This document shows, one piece after another, positions 1 to 9,334 of a stretch of 64,000 bases of DNA. The translations under genes and the position numbers were made by a program. The stretch's first letter is position 1, and each line of letters starts with the position of its first letter. Under the pieces are notes generated by a model. It searched no databases, was not told the origin of the DNA, and was given only the letters and a program-made list of their open reading frames with translations. The stretch is from Pigmentiphaga sp. NML030171 (lineage in GTDB: Bacteria > Pseudomonadota > Gammaproteobacteria > Burkholderiales > Burkholderiaceae_B), in assembly GCF_002188635.1 (NCBI RefSeq), contig NZ_NINX01000044.1, positions 24,311 through 88,310 of the forward strand. Direction: 5' to 3'.

Positions 1-626
1 TACTGGGCGCGGGCGGCCACGGTCGCGTGGTGGCCGACGCGGCGGAAGCCAGTGGGGAATGGCAGGAAATCGTCTTCTTCGACGACGCCTGGCCGCAGCG
101 GAAGGCCAGCGGCCCCTGGCCCATCGTCGGCAACCTGGCGGCCCTGCTCCAGCAGTGCCAGGAGTTCGACGGCGTCGTGGTCGGCATAGGCGCCAATCGC
201 GTGCGGCTGTCCAATACGGAAGCACTGGCCGCCGCGGGCGCCCGCCTGGCCACCATTATTCATCCGCGCGCCACAATCAGCCGCCATGCTGGCGTGGGCG
301 CGGGCAGCGTCGTGTTCGCCGGTGCCGTGGTCAACATAGGCGCCCGCATTGGGCAAGCCTGCATCATCAACACCGCCGCTACCGTGGACCACGACTGCCA
401 AGTGGCCGACGGCGTCCACATCAGCCCCGGCGCCAACCTGGCGGGCGGCGTCACCGTAGGCACCTGCAGCTGGATAGGCGCCAACGCCGGCATCCGCCAG
501 CAAATATCCATAGGTGCCCATGCCGTGATAGGCGTGGGCGCCGTCGTCGTCAGCCCCCAACCGGACGGAATCACCGCCGCGGGCAACCCGGCCAAAGATT
601 TGAACAGGACCACGCCAACATGCTGA
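1..626 (+). CDS. PglD/NeuD-family sugar O/N-acetyltransferase (5' end off the window)
   Basis: Transfers an acetyl group from acetyl-CoA to an amino or hydroxy group of a nucleotide sugar in the cytoplasm. The frame is open from the first bases and reads LGAGGHGRVVADA, the conserved N-terminal nucleotide-sugar-binding start of the PglD family, so only a few N-terminal residues are missing; an internal GTG at 27 is not the true start. From about residue 75 onward the protein shows irregular hexapeptide repeats (for example VGAGSVVFAGAVVNIGARIG) of a left-handed beta-helix, with the typical VDHDC catalytic-loop histidine. Its stop overlaps the start of the next gene (ATGCTGA), and the aminotransferase that follows would supply the amino sugar it acetylates. 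The exact sugar cannot be read from sequence. Confidence 0.88.
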   Translation, partial: LGAGGHGRVVADAAEASGEWQEIVFFDDAWPQRKASGPWPIVGNLAALLQQCQEFDGVVVGIGANRVRLSNTEALAAAGARLATIIHPRATISRHAGVGAGSVVFAGAVVNIGARIGQACIINTAATVDHDCQVADGVHISPGANLAGGVTVGTCSWIGANAGIRQQISIGAHAVIGVGAVVVSPQPDGITAAGNPAKDLNRTTPTC

Positions 627-1798
627 ATACCCCCTTTTCCCCCTGGCCCTCCTTCACGGAAGAAGAGGCGGACGCCGTCAAGCGGGTGCTGCTGTCCAAC
701 AAGGTCAACTACTGGACCGGGCAGGAATGCCGCGAATTCGAAAAGGAATTCGCGGCGTGGTGCCATACGGAACATGCCATCGCGCTGGCCAACGGAACGG
801 TGGCGCTGGACCTGGCCTTGAAGGCGCTGGACATCGGTCCTGGCGACGACGTGATCGTCACCCCGCGCACCTTCCTGGCATCGGCCTCGAGCATCGTCAA
901 CGCCGGCGCGCGGCCCGTATTCGCCGACGTGGACCTGGACAGCCAGAACATCACCGCGGAAAGCATCCGCGAGGTCCTGACCCCCAACACCCGTGCCGTG
1001 ATCTGCGTCCACCTGGCCGGCTGGCCCTGCGAAATGGACCCGATCATGGCCCTGGCCGAGGAAAAGGGCTTCTTCGTGATCGAGGATTGCGCGCAGGCCC
1101 ATGGGGCCAAGTACAAAGGCCGCCCGGTCGGCAGCATCGGCCACATCGGCGCCTGGTCCTTCTGCCAGGACAAGATCATGACCACCGGCGGCGAAGGCGG
1201 CATGGTCACGACCAATGACCGCGCGCTGTGGGCCAAGATGTGGGCGTACAAGGATCACGGCAAATCGTGGGAAGCGGTGTACGAACGGCAGCATCCCCCG
1301 GGATTCCGGTGGGTGCACGATTCCTTCGGCACCAATTGGCGAATGATCGAAATGCAAGGCGCCATCGGCCGGATCCAACTGCGCCGCATGGCCGAATGGA
1401 CCAAACAACGCCAAGCTTACGCCGCGCAGATCAATAAGGCAGCGAATCCCTACGCTTGCGTTCGTATTCCCCAAGTGCCAGACCACGTCGACCACGCCGC
1501 GTACAAACACTACCTGTTCGTCAAGCCGGAGCAACTGGCGGACGGATGGACGCGCGACGGCATCGTCCAGGCACTGACCGAAAAGGGCATCCCCTGCTAC
1601 CAGGGCTCCTGCTCGGAGGTCTACCTGGAAAAAGCCTTCGACGGGACGGACTATCGCCCATCGCGCCGCCTGCCTCATGCGATGGAACTGGGCGAAACCA
1701 GCCTGATGTTCCTGGTTCATCCGACGCTTACGCCTGCGGAAATCGAACGAACCTGCGCCGCGCTATCCGAAACGCTGCGGCAGGCGACTCGCACCTAA
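620..1798 (+). CDS. DegT/DnrJ/EryC1/StrS-family PLP sugar aminotransferase
   Basis: PLP-dependent transaminase that makes an amino sugar from a keto nucleotide sugar. The frame is open further upstream, but homology starts at ATG 620 (MLNTPFSPWPSFTEEEADAV), which overlaps the stop of the acetyltransferase gene; the protein is 392 residues, normal for the family. Visible features are the substrate/PLP region ALANGTVALDLAL, the acidic PLP-contact motif VIEDCAQAHGA, and the Schiff-base lysine in FCQDKIMTTGGEGG. With the upstream acetyltransferase it probably forms a 4-amino-sugar (bacillosamine or Qui4N-like) branch separate from the pseudaminic set further on. The substrate is inference. Confidence 0.92.
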   Translation: MLNTPFSPWPSFTEEEADAVKRVLLSNKVNYWTGQECREFEKEFAAWCHTEHAIALANGTVALDLALKALDIGPGDDVIVTPRTFLASASSIVNAGARPVFADVDLDSQNITAESIREVLTPNTRAVICVHLAGWPCEMDPIMALAEEKGFFVIEDCAQAHGAKYKGRPVGSIGHIGAWSFCQDKIMTTGGEGGMVTTNDRALWAKMWAYKDHGKSWEAVYERQHPPGFRWVHDSFGTNWRMIEMQGAIGRIQLRRMAEWTKQRQAYAAQINKAANPYACVRIPQVPDHVDHAAYKHYLFVKPEQLADGWTRDGIVQALTEKGIPCYQGSCSEVYLEKAFDGTDYRPSRRLPHAMELGETSLMFLVHPTLTPAEIERTCAALSETLRQATRT

Positions 1799-1817
1799 CC
1801 CGCAGGCCCTGTACCCG

Positions 1818-3074
1818 ATGAAAGTTCTTTATTTCCATCAGCACTTTTCCACCCCGAAGGGAGCAGCCGGAATACGCTCGTACGAAATGGCCAAGCGCCT
1901 GGTCGAGCGTGGTCATGAAGTCTGCATGGTCTGCGGCAGCTACAAGGGCGGTACGACCGGCCTGACAGGACCGTTCGTGCGCGGCAAGCGCCGAGGCACC
2001 ATCCAGCCCGGCCTGGAGGTGGTGGAGTTCGACCTGTCCTACGGCAACTCGGACGGATTCATCAAGCGCACCGCCACGTTCCTGCGCTTCGCCCTGCGTA
2101 GCGTGGCTATCGCCCTGACCGAGCGCTACGACCTGGTCTTTGCCACGACGACGCCGCTTACCGCCGGGATTCCCGGCATCTTCGCGCGCTGGCTGCGCGG
2201 CAAACCGTTCGTATTCGAAGTACGCGACCTCTGGCCCGAACTACCCAAGGCCATGGGGGTGATCCGCAACCCGGTTGTCCTGTCCGGCATGTCCGTGCTT
2301 GAATGGGCAAGCTACAAGTCGGCCCATAGGCTGATCGGACTTTCGCCGGGCATCGTGGATGGCATTGCCCATCGCGGGATACCTCGATCGAGCATTGCCC
2401 TGATTCCGAACGGATGCGACATCGATATCTTCGGCGCGAATCCCGAACCTTGGCGCCCGGAAGGCGTCGCCGATACCGACCTGCTCGCGGTATTCGCCGG
2501 CACGCACGGCAAGGCCAACGGCCTGGACGCGGTACTGGATGCCGCCGCTGAACTGCAGCGGCGAGGACGACAAGACATCAAAATCCTGCTCGTGGGACAA
2601 GGCGCAACGAAGCAAGGCTTGATGCAAAAAGCCGAGACGCTTCAGTTGAACAACGTCATATTCCATGACCCCGTCAACAAGACCCGCCTGGCGGGCTTGA
2701 TGGCCGCCACAGATATAGGCCTCCAGACCCTGGCCAACGTTCCCGCTTTTTACTATGGGACCTCGCCCAACAAGTTCTTCGACTATCTGGCTTCGGGCTT
2801 GCCTGTACTGAATAATTACCCGGGGTGGCTGGCCGAGGTCATCGCCAAACACCAATGTGGATTCGCGGTGCCTCCCGACAACCCCGCCGCCTTCGCCGAT
2901 GCCCTGGAACAGGCCGCAGATGGGCGAGAGGCGCTGGCACAAATGGGGCAACGCGCCTTGGCACTCGCCAAAGCGCAATTCGACCGCAAGATTCTTAGCA
3001 ACCAATTCGTCGATTGGCTCGAATACGGAAGAATCACCAAGGCCGATCAAGGAAGCAGGGAGTTCGTCAAGTGA
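1818..3074 (+). CDS. Glycosyltransferase family 4 (WbuB-like)
   Basis: Cytoplasmic or membrane-associated GT-B glycosyltransferase that adds a sugar to the lipid-linked repeat unit. The N-terminus [21 protein letters not shown] is the usual opening of WbuB-type GT4 enzymes, residues about 100-150 hold the [16 protein letters not shown] block, and the C-terminal Rossmann half has [20 protein letters not shown], the nucleotide-sugar-binding E/D region. It is 418 residues, full length for the family. It lies 19 bp after the aminotransferase, and its stop overlaps the GTG start of wecB (GTGA), so it is translationally linked to UDP-ManNAc synthesis. Donor could be an N-acetylaminosugar, but that is not provable from sequence. 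Confidence 0.9.
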   Translation: MKVLYFHQHFSTPKGAAGIRSYEMAKRLVERGHEVCMVCGSYKGGTTGLTGPFVRGKRRGTIQPGLEVVEFDLSYGNSDGFIKRTATFLRFALRSVAIALTERYDLVFATTTPLTAGIPGIFARWLRGKPFVFEVRDLWPELPKAMGVIRNPVVLSGMSVLEWASYKSAHRLIGLSPGIVDGIAHRGIPRSSIALIPNGCDIDIFGANPEPWRPEGVADTDLLAVFAGTHGKANGLDAVLDAAAELQRRGRQDIKILLVGQGATKQGLMQKAETLQLNNVIFHDPVNKTRLAGLMAATDIGLQTLANVPAFYYGTSPNKFFDYLASGLPVLNNYPGWLAEVIAKHQCGFAVPPDNPAAFADALEQAADGREALAQMGQRALALAKAQFDRKILSNQFVDWLEYGRITKADQGSREFVK

Positions 3075-4201
3075 AAACACTGTGTGTCTTTGGCACGCGT
3101 CCAGAGGCCATCAAGATGGCTCCTCTTGTCCAGGCTCTTGCCATGGACAAGAGATTTGAAGCGAAAGTGTGCGTGACCGGGCAGCATAGAGAAATGCTAG
3201 ACCAGGTCCTTGACCTCTTTGCAATCAAGCCGGATTACGATCTGAACATCATGAAGGCCGGACAGGATCTGACCGATGTCAGCACCGCCATCCTTCAAGG
3301 CATGAAAAGCGTGTTCGCCGAGTTCAAACCAGACGTCGTGCTGGTACATGGGGATACCGCCACGACGCTTGCAGTCAGTCTCGCTTCGTATTACCAGCAG
3401 ATTCCTGTCGGACACGTAGAAGCTGGCTTGCGCACAGGCAATCTCTACTCACCATGGCCGGAAGAAGGAAACAGAAAGCTGACCGGCGCCTTGGCTCGCT
3501 TCCACTTTGCGCCAACGGACACCTCACGCAAGAATCTTCTACGAGAAGGCGTAGCCGATAACACGATTCATGTTACCGGTAATACGGTTATCGACGCCCT
3601 GCTGGAAGTAGTCGATAAGCTGCAGCGCGACGACAAGCTGCAAAAAACCTTTGGCTCTCAATTCTCTTATCTCGATACCTATTCTCGCCTCGTCCTTGTA
3701 ACGGGACATCGTCGCGAGAGCTTTGGGGGAGGATTCGAGCGCATTTGTACAGCGTTGGCCCGGATTGCGGAAGAGTTTCCCGACGTGGGCATCCTATATC
3801 CCGTTCACCTCAATCCGAATGTACGGGAACCCGTGAACAGGCTGCTTACCGATATTCCCAACGTTCATCTTATCGAGCCCCTCGAGTACCTTCCGTTCGT
3901 CTATCTCATGCATCGCTCCGCCCTGATTCTTACGGACTCCGGCGGTATCCAGGAGGAAGCGCCTTCCCTTGGCAAGCCCGTGCTTGTCATGCGCGACACG
4001 ACGGAACGGCCGGAAGCCGTGGAAGCAGGAACGGTCAGACTTGTAGGCACAGACGCGGACAACATCGTGCGCCACGTCAGTGAACTGCTGAAAAACAAGC
4101 AGGCCTATGACAGCATGGCGTACGCGCATAATCCCTACGGCGACGGTAAGGCGTGCGCACGGATTGTCGACGCACTGCTGGATCGGAAGACTCAGATTTA
4201 A
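3071..4201 (+). CDS. wecB: UDP-N-acetylglucosamine 2-epimerase (non-hydrolysing)
   Basis: Interconverts UDP-GlcNAc and UDP-ManNAc. The GTG at 3071 is chosen because homology begins there ([19 protein letters not shown]), it overlaps the preceding stop as GTGA, and an AGGGAG Shine-Dalgarno lies about 8 bases upstream; an ATG at 3014 would extend into the glycosyltransferase. Family motifs include GTRPEAIK at the N-terminus, [31 protein letters not shown] and the UDP-binding [19 protein letters not shown]. The protein is 376 residues. It is followed after 20 bp by wecC, so the pair makes UDP-ManNAcA for the surface glycan. Confidence 0.96.
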   Translation: MKTLCVFGTRPEAIKMAPLVQALAMDKRFEAKVCVTGQHREMLDQVLDLFAIKPDYDLNIMKAGQDLTDVSTAILQGMKSVFAEFKPDVVLVHGDTATTLAVSLASYYQQIPVGHVEAGLRTGNLYSPWPEEGNRKLTGALARFHFAPTDTSRKNLLREGVADNTIHVTGNTVIDALLEVVDKLQRDDKLQKTFGSQFSYLDTYSRLVLVTGHRRESFGGGFERICTALARIAEEFPDVGILYPVHLNPNVREPVNRLLTDIPNVHLIEPLEYLPFVYLMHRSALILTDSGGIQEEAPSLGKPVLVMRDTTERPEAVEAGTVRLVGTDADNIVRHVSELLKNKQAYDSMAYAHNPYGDGKACARIVDALLDRKTQI

Positions 4202-4221
4202 TTCAGAAGCAGGAAAACTCC

Positions 4222-5490
4222 ATGAACTTCGAAACGATTTCAGTCATCGGCCTTGGCTATATCGGCCTTCCTACTGCGGCGGTCTTTGCTTCCCGCAAAA
4301 AGAAAGTGATAGGCGTTGACGTCAACGCCAAGGCTGTCGACACCATCAATCGCGGGGAAATCCATATCGTCGAACCGGATCTGGATATCGTCGTCCGAGC
4401 CGCAGTCACGGATGGCTACCTAAGCGCGACTACTCAGCCTCAACCGGCCGATGCCTTTCTGATTGCCGTGCCCACTCCATTCAAGGAAGGTCACGAACCC
4501 GACCTAGCTTATATTGAGTCCGCAAGCAAGGCCATTGCGCCTGTCTTGAAAAAAGGGAATCTCGTTGTTTTGGAGTCGACATCGCCAGTCGGAGCTACGG
4601 AGCAAATGGCGCAATGGCTCGCGGAGGCTCGTCCGGATCTCAAGTTTCCGCAGACTCATGGTGAAGACTCTGATATTCGCATTGCACACTGCCCGGAACG
4701 AGTACTGCCGGGACACGTCTTGCGCGAGCTCGTTTCTAACGACCGCGTCATTGGCGGCATGACTCCCAAATGTTCAGAGGCGGCCAGCCGACTATACGAG
4801 ATTTTTGTTCAAGGCGAATGCATCGTTACCAATGCGCGCACTGCCGAGATGTGCAAGCTCACAGAGAACAGCTTCCGGGATACGAATATTGCGTTCGCCA
4901 ACGAGCTCTCCATCATTTGCGACAAGTTGGGCATAAACGTGTGGGAATTGATCCGGCTCGCCAACCGCCACCCGCGCGTGAATATATTGCAACCTGGCCC
5001 TGGGGTTGGCGGACATTGCATTGCAGTGGACCCCTGGTTCATTGTCAGTACCACGCCCGAAGAGGCTCGCCTGATCCGCACCGCCCGAGAAGTGAACGAC
5101 AGCAAGCCGTATTGGGTTCTGGACAAGGTCAAAATCGCCATCACCGAACATTTGGAAGCGAACCCGTCCAAAACCATTAAGGACGTGATAATTGCTTGCT
5201 TAGGACTTGCCTTCAAACCAGATATCGATGATTTGCGCGAAAGTCCGGCCGTCGAAATCTGCCGAGAGCTGGTCAACAATCACGGCGGGCCTGTGCTCGC
5301 TGTCGAACCGAATGTCAAAGAACTTCCCCCAAAACTTGCCGAAATTTTCACCCTGAGCGATACAGAAGCCGCGCTAACTCAGGCGGATATCGTAATACTC
5401 CTGGTGGATCACAAGGAATTCAAGGCCATCCCCAGAAACAGAATAAGCGGGATCGCCGTGATTGATACTCGAGGCGTATGGACCTCATAA
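4222..5490 (+). CDS. wecC: UDP-N-acetyl-D-mannosamine dehydrogenase
   Basis: NAD-dependent four-electron oxidation of UDP-ManNAc to UDP-ManNAcA. The start at 4222 follows AGGAAA by a few bases; the frame is open further back but without homology. The N-terminal Rossmann motif is VIGLGYIGLPTAAVFA, the middle has TENSFRDTNIAFANEL, and the catalytic cysteine lies in PGPGVGGHCIAVDPWF (about residue 265). The C-terminal UDP-binding domain begins near residue 315 (CLGLAFKPDIDDLRESPA). Length 422 residues matches WecC/WbpA enzymes. Works with wecB immediately upstream. Confidence 0.95.
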   Translation: MNFETISVIGLGYIGLPTAAVFASRKKKVIGVDVNAKAVDTINRGEIHIVEPDLDIVVRAAVTDGYLSATTQPQPADAFLIAVPTPFKEGHEPDLAYIESASKAIAPVLKKGNLVVLESTSPVGATEQMAQWLAEARPDLKFPQTHGEDSDIRIAHCPERVLPGHVLRELVSNDRVIGGMTPKCSEAASRLYEIFVQGECIVTNARTAEMCKLTENSFRDTNIAFANELSIICDKLGINVWELIRLANRHPRVNILQPGPGVGGHCIAVDPWFIVSTTPEEARLIRTAREVNDSKPYWVLDKVKIAITEHLEANPSKTIKDVIIACLGLAFKPDIDDLRESPAVEICRELVNNHGGPVLAVEPNVKELPPKLAEIFTLSDTEAALTQADIVILLVDHKEFKAIPRNRISGIAVIDTRGVWTS

Positions 5491-5540
5491 GGATGTGTGT
5501 CCTCGGACCAGTTTGAATCAACGAAAACGATAGCGGAACC

Positions 5541-6542
5541 ATGATGCTGACTAACAAAACTATCCTCGTCACCGGCGGTACCGGCTCCTTCGGCAACACT
5601 TTCGTGCCGATGACCCTAGCCAAGTACAACCCCAAGAAAATCATCATTTACTCGCGCGACGAGATGAAGCAATGGGACATGGCCAAGAAATACACCAACG
5701 ACAGCCGCGTCCGCTTTTTCATTGGCGACGTGCGCGATCGTGAGCGTCTGTATCGTGCCTTGGACGGCGTCGACTATGTTGTCCATGCAGCAGCGACAAA
5801 AATCGTGCCCACAGCCGAATACAATCCTTTCGAATGCGTCAAAACCAATATCAACGGCGCAATGAATCTTATCGACGCCTGCTTAGACCAAGGCGTAAAA
5901 CGCGTGGTCGCCCTCTCCACCGATAAGGCGAGTAGCCCCGCGAATTTGTACGGCGCAACCAAGCTGGCTTCCGACAAGTTGTTCGTCGCTGGCAACTCGT
6001 ACTCTGGCGGGCGAGATACACGCTTTGCCGTCGTGCGCTACGGCAATGTGATGGGTTCGCGTGGATCCGTCATCCCCTTCTTCATGTCGATTAAAGATAA
6101 AGGTGAACTTCCAATTACCGACAGCCGCATGACGCGGTTCATGATTTCCCTTGAAGAAGGTGTAGAACTGGTTTGGCATGCGTTCGAGGACATGGAAGGT
6201 GGGGAGATCTATGTCAAAAAAATCCCTTCAATGAAGGTTACAGACCTGGGCAAAGTCGTCGCGCCCGAGGCCAAGCAAGTTGAGATCGGCATCCGCCCAG
6301 GCGAAAAGCTGCATGAACAAATGATCAGCGCAGAAGATTCGTATTACACCTACGAGTACCCTGAACACTTCAAGATCCTACCCGCCATCAACGGCTGGTG
6401 CGATAGCCCTGAACGCATCAAGAACGGCAAGAAAGTACCGGAAGGTTTCATCTACTCGAGCGACAACAATACGGAATGGATGAGCCCCGCGGCCTTGCAG
6501 GCTTGGATCGATCAAAATCGCGAAAAAATTGGGAGCATCTGA
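5541..6542 (+). CDS. pseB: UDP-N-acetylglucosamine 4,6-dehydratase (inverting), PseB/FlaA1 type
   Basis: First step of CMP-pseudaminic acid synthesis: UDP-GlcNAc is dehydrated and C5-inverted to UDP-2-acetamido-2,6-dideoxy-beta-L-arabino-hexos-4-ulose. Short soluble SDR of 333 residues with the NAD-binding TGGTGSFGNTFV near residue 12, the modified catalytic triad region STDKASSPANLYGATK near 135, and VRYGNVMGSRGSVIPFF. These are signatures of the short PseB/FlaA1 group rather than membrane-bound WbpM enzymes. A second ATG at 5544 is an equal start candidate. The stop overlaps pseC (TGATG), and the following genes are the rest of the pathway. Confidence 0.94.
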   Translation: MMLTNKTILVTGGTGSFGNTFVPMTLAKYNPKKIIIYSRDEMKQWDMAKKYTNDSRVRFFIGDVRDRERLYRALDGVDYVVHAAATKIVPTAEYNPFECVKTNINGAMNLIDACLDQGVKRVVALSTDKASSPANLYGATKLASDKLFVAGNSYSGGRDTRFAVVRYGNVMGSRGSVIPFFMSIKDKGELPITDSRMTRFMISLEEGVELVWHAFEDMEGGEIYVKKIPSMKVTDLGKVVAPEAKQVEIGIRPGEKLHEQMISAEDSYYTYEYPEHFKILPAINGWCDSPERIKNGKKVPEGFIYSSDNNTEWMSPAALQAWIDQNREKIGSI

Positions 6543-7699
6543 TGATTCCCTATGGCCGCCAGGACATCACCGAAGAAGACGTCCAGTCCGTCTTGACCGC
6601 CTTGAAGTCCGACTTCCTGACGCAAGGACCGTATGCTCCCCGCTTCGAGCAGGCGATTGCTCAACACGTCGGCGCTCGGCATGCGTTGGCCGTCAACAGC
6701 GCCACTTCAGCCCTACACATTGCCTGCTTGGCCCTAGGCCTCGGCCCCGGCGACTGGCTCTGGACCACCCCCATAACCTTCGTGGCATCGGCGAACTGCG
6801 GGCTGTACTGCGGTGCTAAGGTGGATTTCGTCGATATTGACCCGAACACCTATAACCTATGTCCCCAAGCCTTGGAGACAAAGCTCCAGCAAGCTGAACG
6901 GCAAGGCTGCCTGCCCAAGGTCGTAGTTCCGGTACATTTAGCTGGCCAGTCCTGCGATATGGAAGCCATCCATGCCCTGGCCCAGCGATACGGCTTCAAG
7001 ATAATTGAAGATGCATCCCACGCCGTGGGCGGCAAGTACCAGGGCGAATTCGTCGGTAACTGCCGCTATAGCGACATTACGGTTTTCAGCTTTCATCCTG
7101 TCAAAATCGTTACAACAGCGGAAGGTGGGCTTGCGCTCACCAATGACGATCTGCTGGCCGAAAAAATGGCGCTACTACGCAGCCACGGCGTGACTCGCGA
7201 CACAGCGCTGATGACTCACGAAACGCATGGTCCTTGGTACTACCAACAGGTCGCGCTGGGCTACAACTATCGAATGACCGAACTTCAAGCGGCCCTCGGT
7301 TGCTCGCAGCTCACACGCCTGGATCAATACGTCGCGCGCCGACACGAACTCGCCAAGCGTTATGACGAACTCCTGCAAGACCTGCCCCTGCGTACCCCGT
7401 GGCAACATCCCGACACTTATTCCGGTCTGCATCTCTACATCATCCGGCTCAAGCTCAAGGAGTTGAAATCCAATCGCCGTGCGGTATTCGAAGCGCTACG
7501 CAGCCGCGAAATCGGTGTCAACGTTCATTACATACCGGTCCATACGCAACCGTACTATCGCGAGATGGGATTCACCGACGGGCAGTTTCCACAAGCAGAA
7601 CAGTACTATGCCGAGGCGATCAGCCTGCCCATGTACCCGCTCTTGACCGATGCCGAACAAGACCAAGTCGTCGCAGCGCTGAGTAGCGCATTGGCGTAA
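6542..7699 (+). CDS. pseC: UDP-4-amino-4,6-dideoxy-N-acetyl-beta-L-altrosamine transaminase
   Basis: PLP aminotransferase that converts the PseB product to the 4-amino sugar. Start ATG 6542 overlaps the pseB stop. The protein opens MIPYGRQDITEEDVQSV, typical of PseC, has AVNSATSALHIACLALGLGPGD, the PLP-contact motif IIEDASHAVGGKY and the Schiff-base lysine in FSFHPVKIVTTAEGG. Length is 385 residues. Its identity rests on the DegT family motifs plus the fixed order pseB-pseC; the other DegT gene at 620 lacks this context and is more divergent. Confidence 0.94.
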   Translation: MIPYGRQDITEEDVQSVLTALKSDFLTQGPYAPRFEQAIAQHVGARHALAVNSATSALHIACLALGLGPGDWLWTTPITFVASANCGLYCGAKVDFVDIDPNTYNLCPQALETKLQQAERQGCLPKVVVPVHLAGQSCDMEAIHALAQRYGFKIIEDASHAVGGKYQGEFVGNCRYSDITVFSFHPVKIVTTAEGGLALTNDDLLAEKMALLRSHGVTRDTALMTHETHGPWYYQQVALGYNYRMTELQAALGCSQLTRLDQYVARRHELAKRYDELLQDLPLRTPWQHPDTYSGLHLYIIRLKLKELKSNRRAVFEALRSREIGVNVHYIPVHTQPYYREMGFTDGQFPQAEQYYAEAISLPMYPLLTDAEQDQVVAALSSALA

Positions 7700-7720
7700 T
7701 GCCCATACAGAAACCAGGCC

Positions 7721-9334
7721 ATGCCTCGCACTCTTGTCGTCATTCAATCACGGCTTTCTTCCAGCCGCCTTCCGGGTAAAGCCCTGCTAACCCTGGCTGG
7801 CAGGCCCGTCGCCGTACTTTGCGCTCAACGGGCCGGCTCAACGGGCTTGCCGGTCCTCGTCGCCACTTCTGATGATCCGAGCGATGATGGCCTTGCCATG
7901 ACCTTAAGCAGTCACGGCATTGCCTGCCATCGTGGCTCCCTTGAAGACGTCCTTGGCCGTATGGCTACCGCCACATCAGCCCTAGACGACGACGATCGGG
8001 TCGTTCGGCTGACAGCCGACAACGTCTTCCCAGATGGCACATTCATTGACACACTTCTCAGCACATTTGCCAACGCAGGCGTTGATTATCTAGGAACATC
8101 TTCACCCGATGATGGCCTGCCTTACGGCATGAGCGCCGAGGTCTTCACCGCGCGAGCGTTGCGAAAGGCCGCCGAGCAGGCAAAAACAGCTTTCGACCGT
8201 GAGCATGTCACGCCCTATATCCGCCGGCATATGCGCATGCGAACGTTCCAGGCTCCCGACGCGGAGCCAGTATGGCGTGAGCTTCGATGCACCCTGGATA
8301 CCTTCGACGACTACTTGCGCTTGTTGGCTATCTTCACCAACGTTACCGCGCCGGAGACTACCAACTGGCGTGACCTGGTCCAGATTCTTGTACGGCAAAC
8401 AAGGCCCGCCCCGATTGGCACCCTGTTCACGCTCGGCACCGCGCAGTTGGGTCTAGCGTATGGTATAGCTAACACAGTCGGTCAACCGACTTCCGACCAA
8501 ACCCGAGCGCTGATCCATCAAGCACTTGAACTCGGCGTAAACAGCATCGATACCGCTCGTGCCTATGGCTTATCCGAAGCACGGCTTGGCGTGGCGCTCG
8601 AACGCCGTTCTTCACGCCCCCGCGTCATCACCAAACTTAGCCCATTGGCAGAATTCGATGCCCAGGCCACTCCGGCGGCTGTCCGCCACGCGGTCAGAGC
8701 CAGCATCTTCGAATCCTGCCATGCGCTGCGACAGCCCAGGCTCGATACGGTTCTGCTACATCGTTGGGCACATCGCACCGAATGGGAAGCCGCAGCCTGG
8801 AACGAACTACTGAATCTCAAAAATGAAGGCATCGTAGGTACTCTTGGCGTTAGCGTATCTGGGCCAGAAGAAGCTAGAGAAGCCCTCCGCGACGAAAACG
8901 TCTCTCACATTCAATGCCCAGTCAACTTGCTGGACTGGCGCTGGCGCACGAGTCAATTTTTAGCCGCCGTCGCCGACCGACCTGACGTCGAATTTTTTGC
9001 CCGTAGCGTGTATTTACAGGGTCTGCTACTGCTACCTCCTAGCCGCTGGCCTCGCTACGAGGGGGCCCCGCCCCAGCATCTAGCCGGCATTCTGAGCGCC
9101 CTCGTCTCGCAGCTCAAGCGTGAAAACCGGGAAGACCTTTGCTTGGCATATGTTCGGGGCTTGCCATGGATTAAGAGCCTCGTCATTGGCTTAGAAACAC
9201 CAGCTCAACTGCATAGTAACGTCAAGCTGTTCAGACACCCTCCTCTCAACGAAAACGAACGAAGCATTGTCGAACGCGCAATACCAACGCTGCCCGACAC
9301 GTTGCTCAATCCGGCCAAATGGGTCACATCATGA
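7721..9334 (+). CDS. Bifunctional cytidylyltransferase (PseF/SpsF-like) fused to aldo/keto reductase
   Basis: Two domains in one 537-residue frame. Residues 1 to about 225 are a CMP-sugar cytidylyltransferase of the SpsF/NeuA-type fold: VIQSRLSSSRLPGKALLTLAGRPV is the nucleotide-binding start, followed by RLTADNVFPD. Residues about 230-537 are an aldo/keto reductase (GTAQLGLAYGIAN; tetrad Asp and Tyr in DTARAYG, Lys in VITKLSP, His in VLLHRW). The first domain would activate pseudaminic acid with CTP, which is the missing PseF step in this operon. The second is an NADPH-dependent reductase whose sugar substrate is unknown. No frameshift or stop separates the halves. The fusion and the SDR that follows by an ATGA overlap suggest the final nonulosonate is modified. 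Confidence 0.85.
   Translation: MPRTLVVIQSRLSSSRLPGKALLTLAGRPVAVLCAQRAGSTGLPVLVATSDDPSDDGLAMTLSSHGIACHRGSLEDVLGRMATATSALDDDDRVVRLTADNVFPDGTFIDTLLSTFANAGVDYLGTSSPDDGLPYGMSAEVFTARALRKAAEQAKTAFDREHVTPYIRRHMRMRTFQAPDAEPVWRELRCTLDTFDDYLRLLAIFTNVTAPETTNWRDLVQILVRQTRPAPIGTLFTLGTAQLGLAYGIANTVGQPTSDQTRALIHQALELGVNSIDTARAYGLSEARLGVALERRSSRPRVITKLSPLAEFDAQATPAAVRHAVRASIFESCHALRQPRLDTVLLHRWAHRTEWEAAAWNELLNLKNEGIVGTLGVSVSGPEEAREALRDENVSHIQCPVNLLDWRWRTSQFLAAVADRPDVEFFARSVYLQGLLLLPPSRWPRYEGAPPQHLAGILSALVSQLKRENREDLCLAYVRGLPWIKSLVIGLETPAQLHSNVKLFRHPPLNENERSIVERAIPTLPDTLLNPAKWVTS

Noticed and set aside
260..1720. Opposite-strand 486-codon frame over the aminotransferase
   Set aside because: Shadow frame; aminotransferase on the + strand is intact with PLP motifs.
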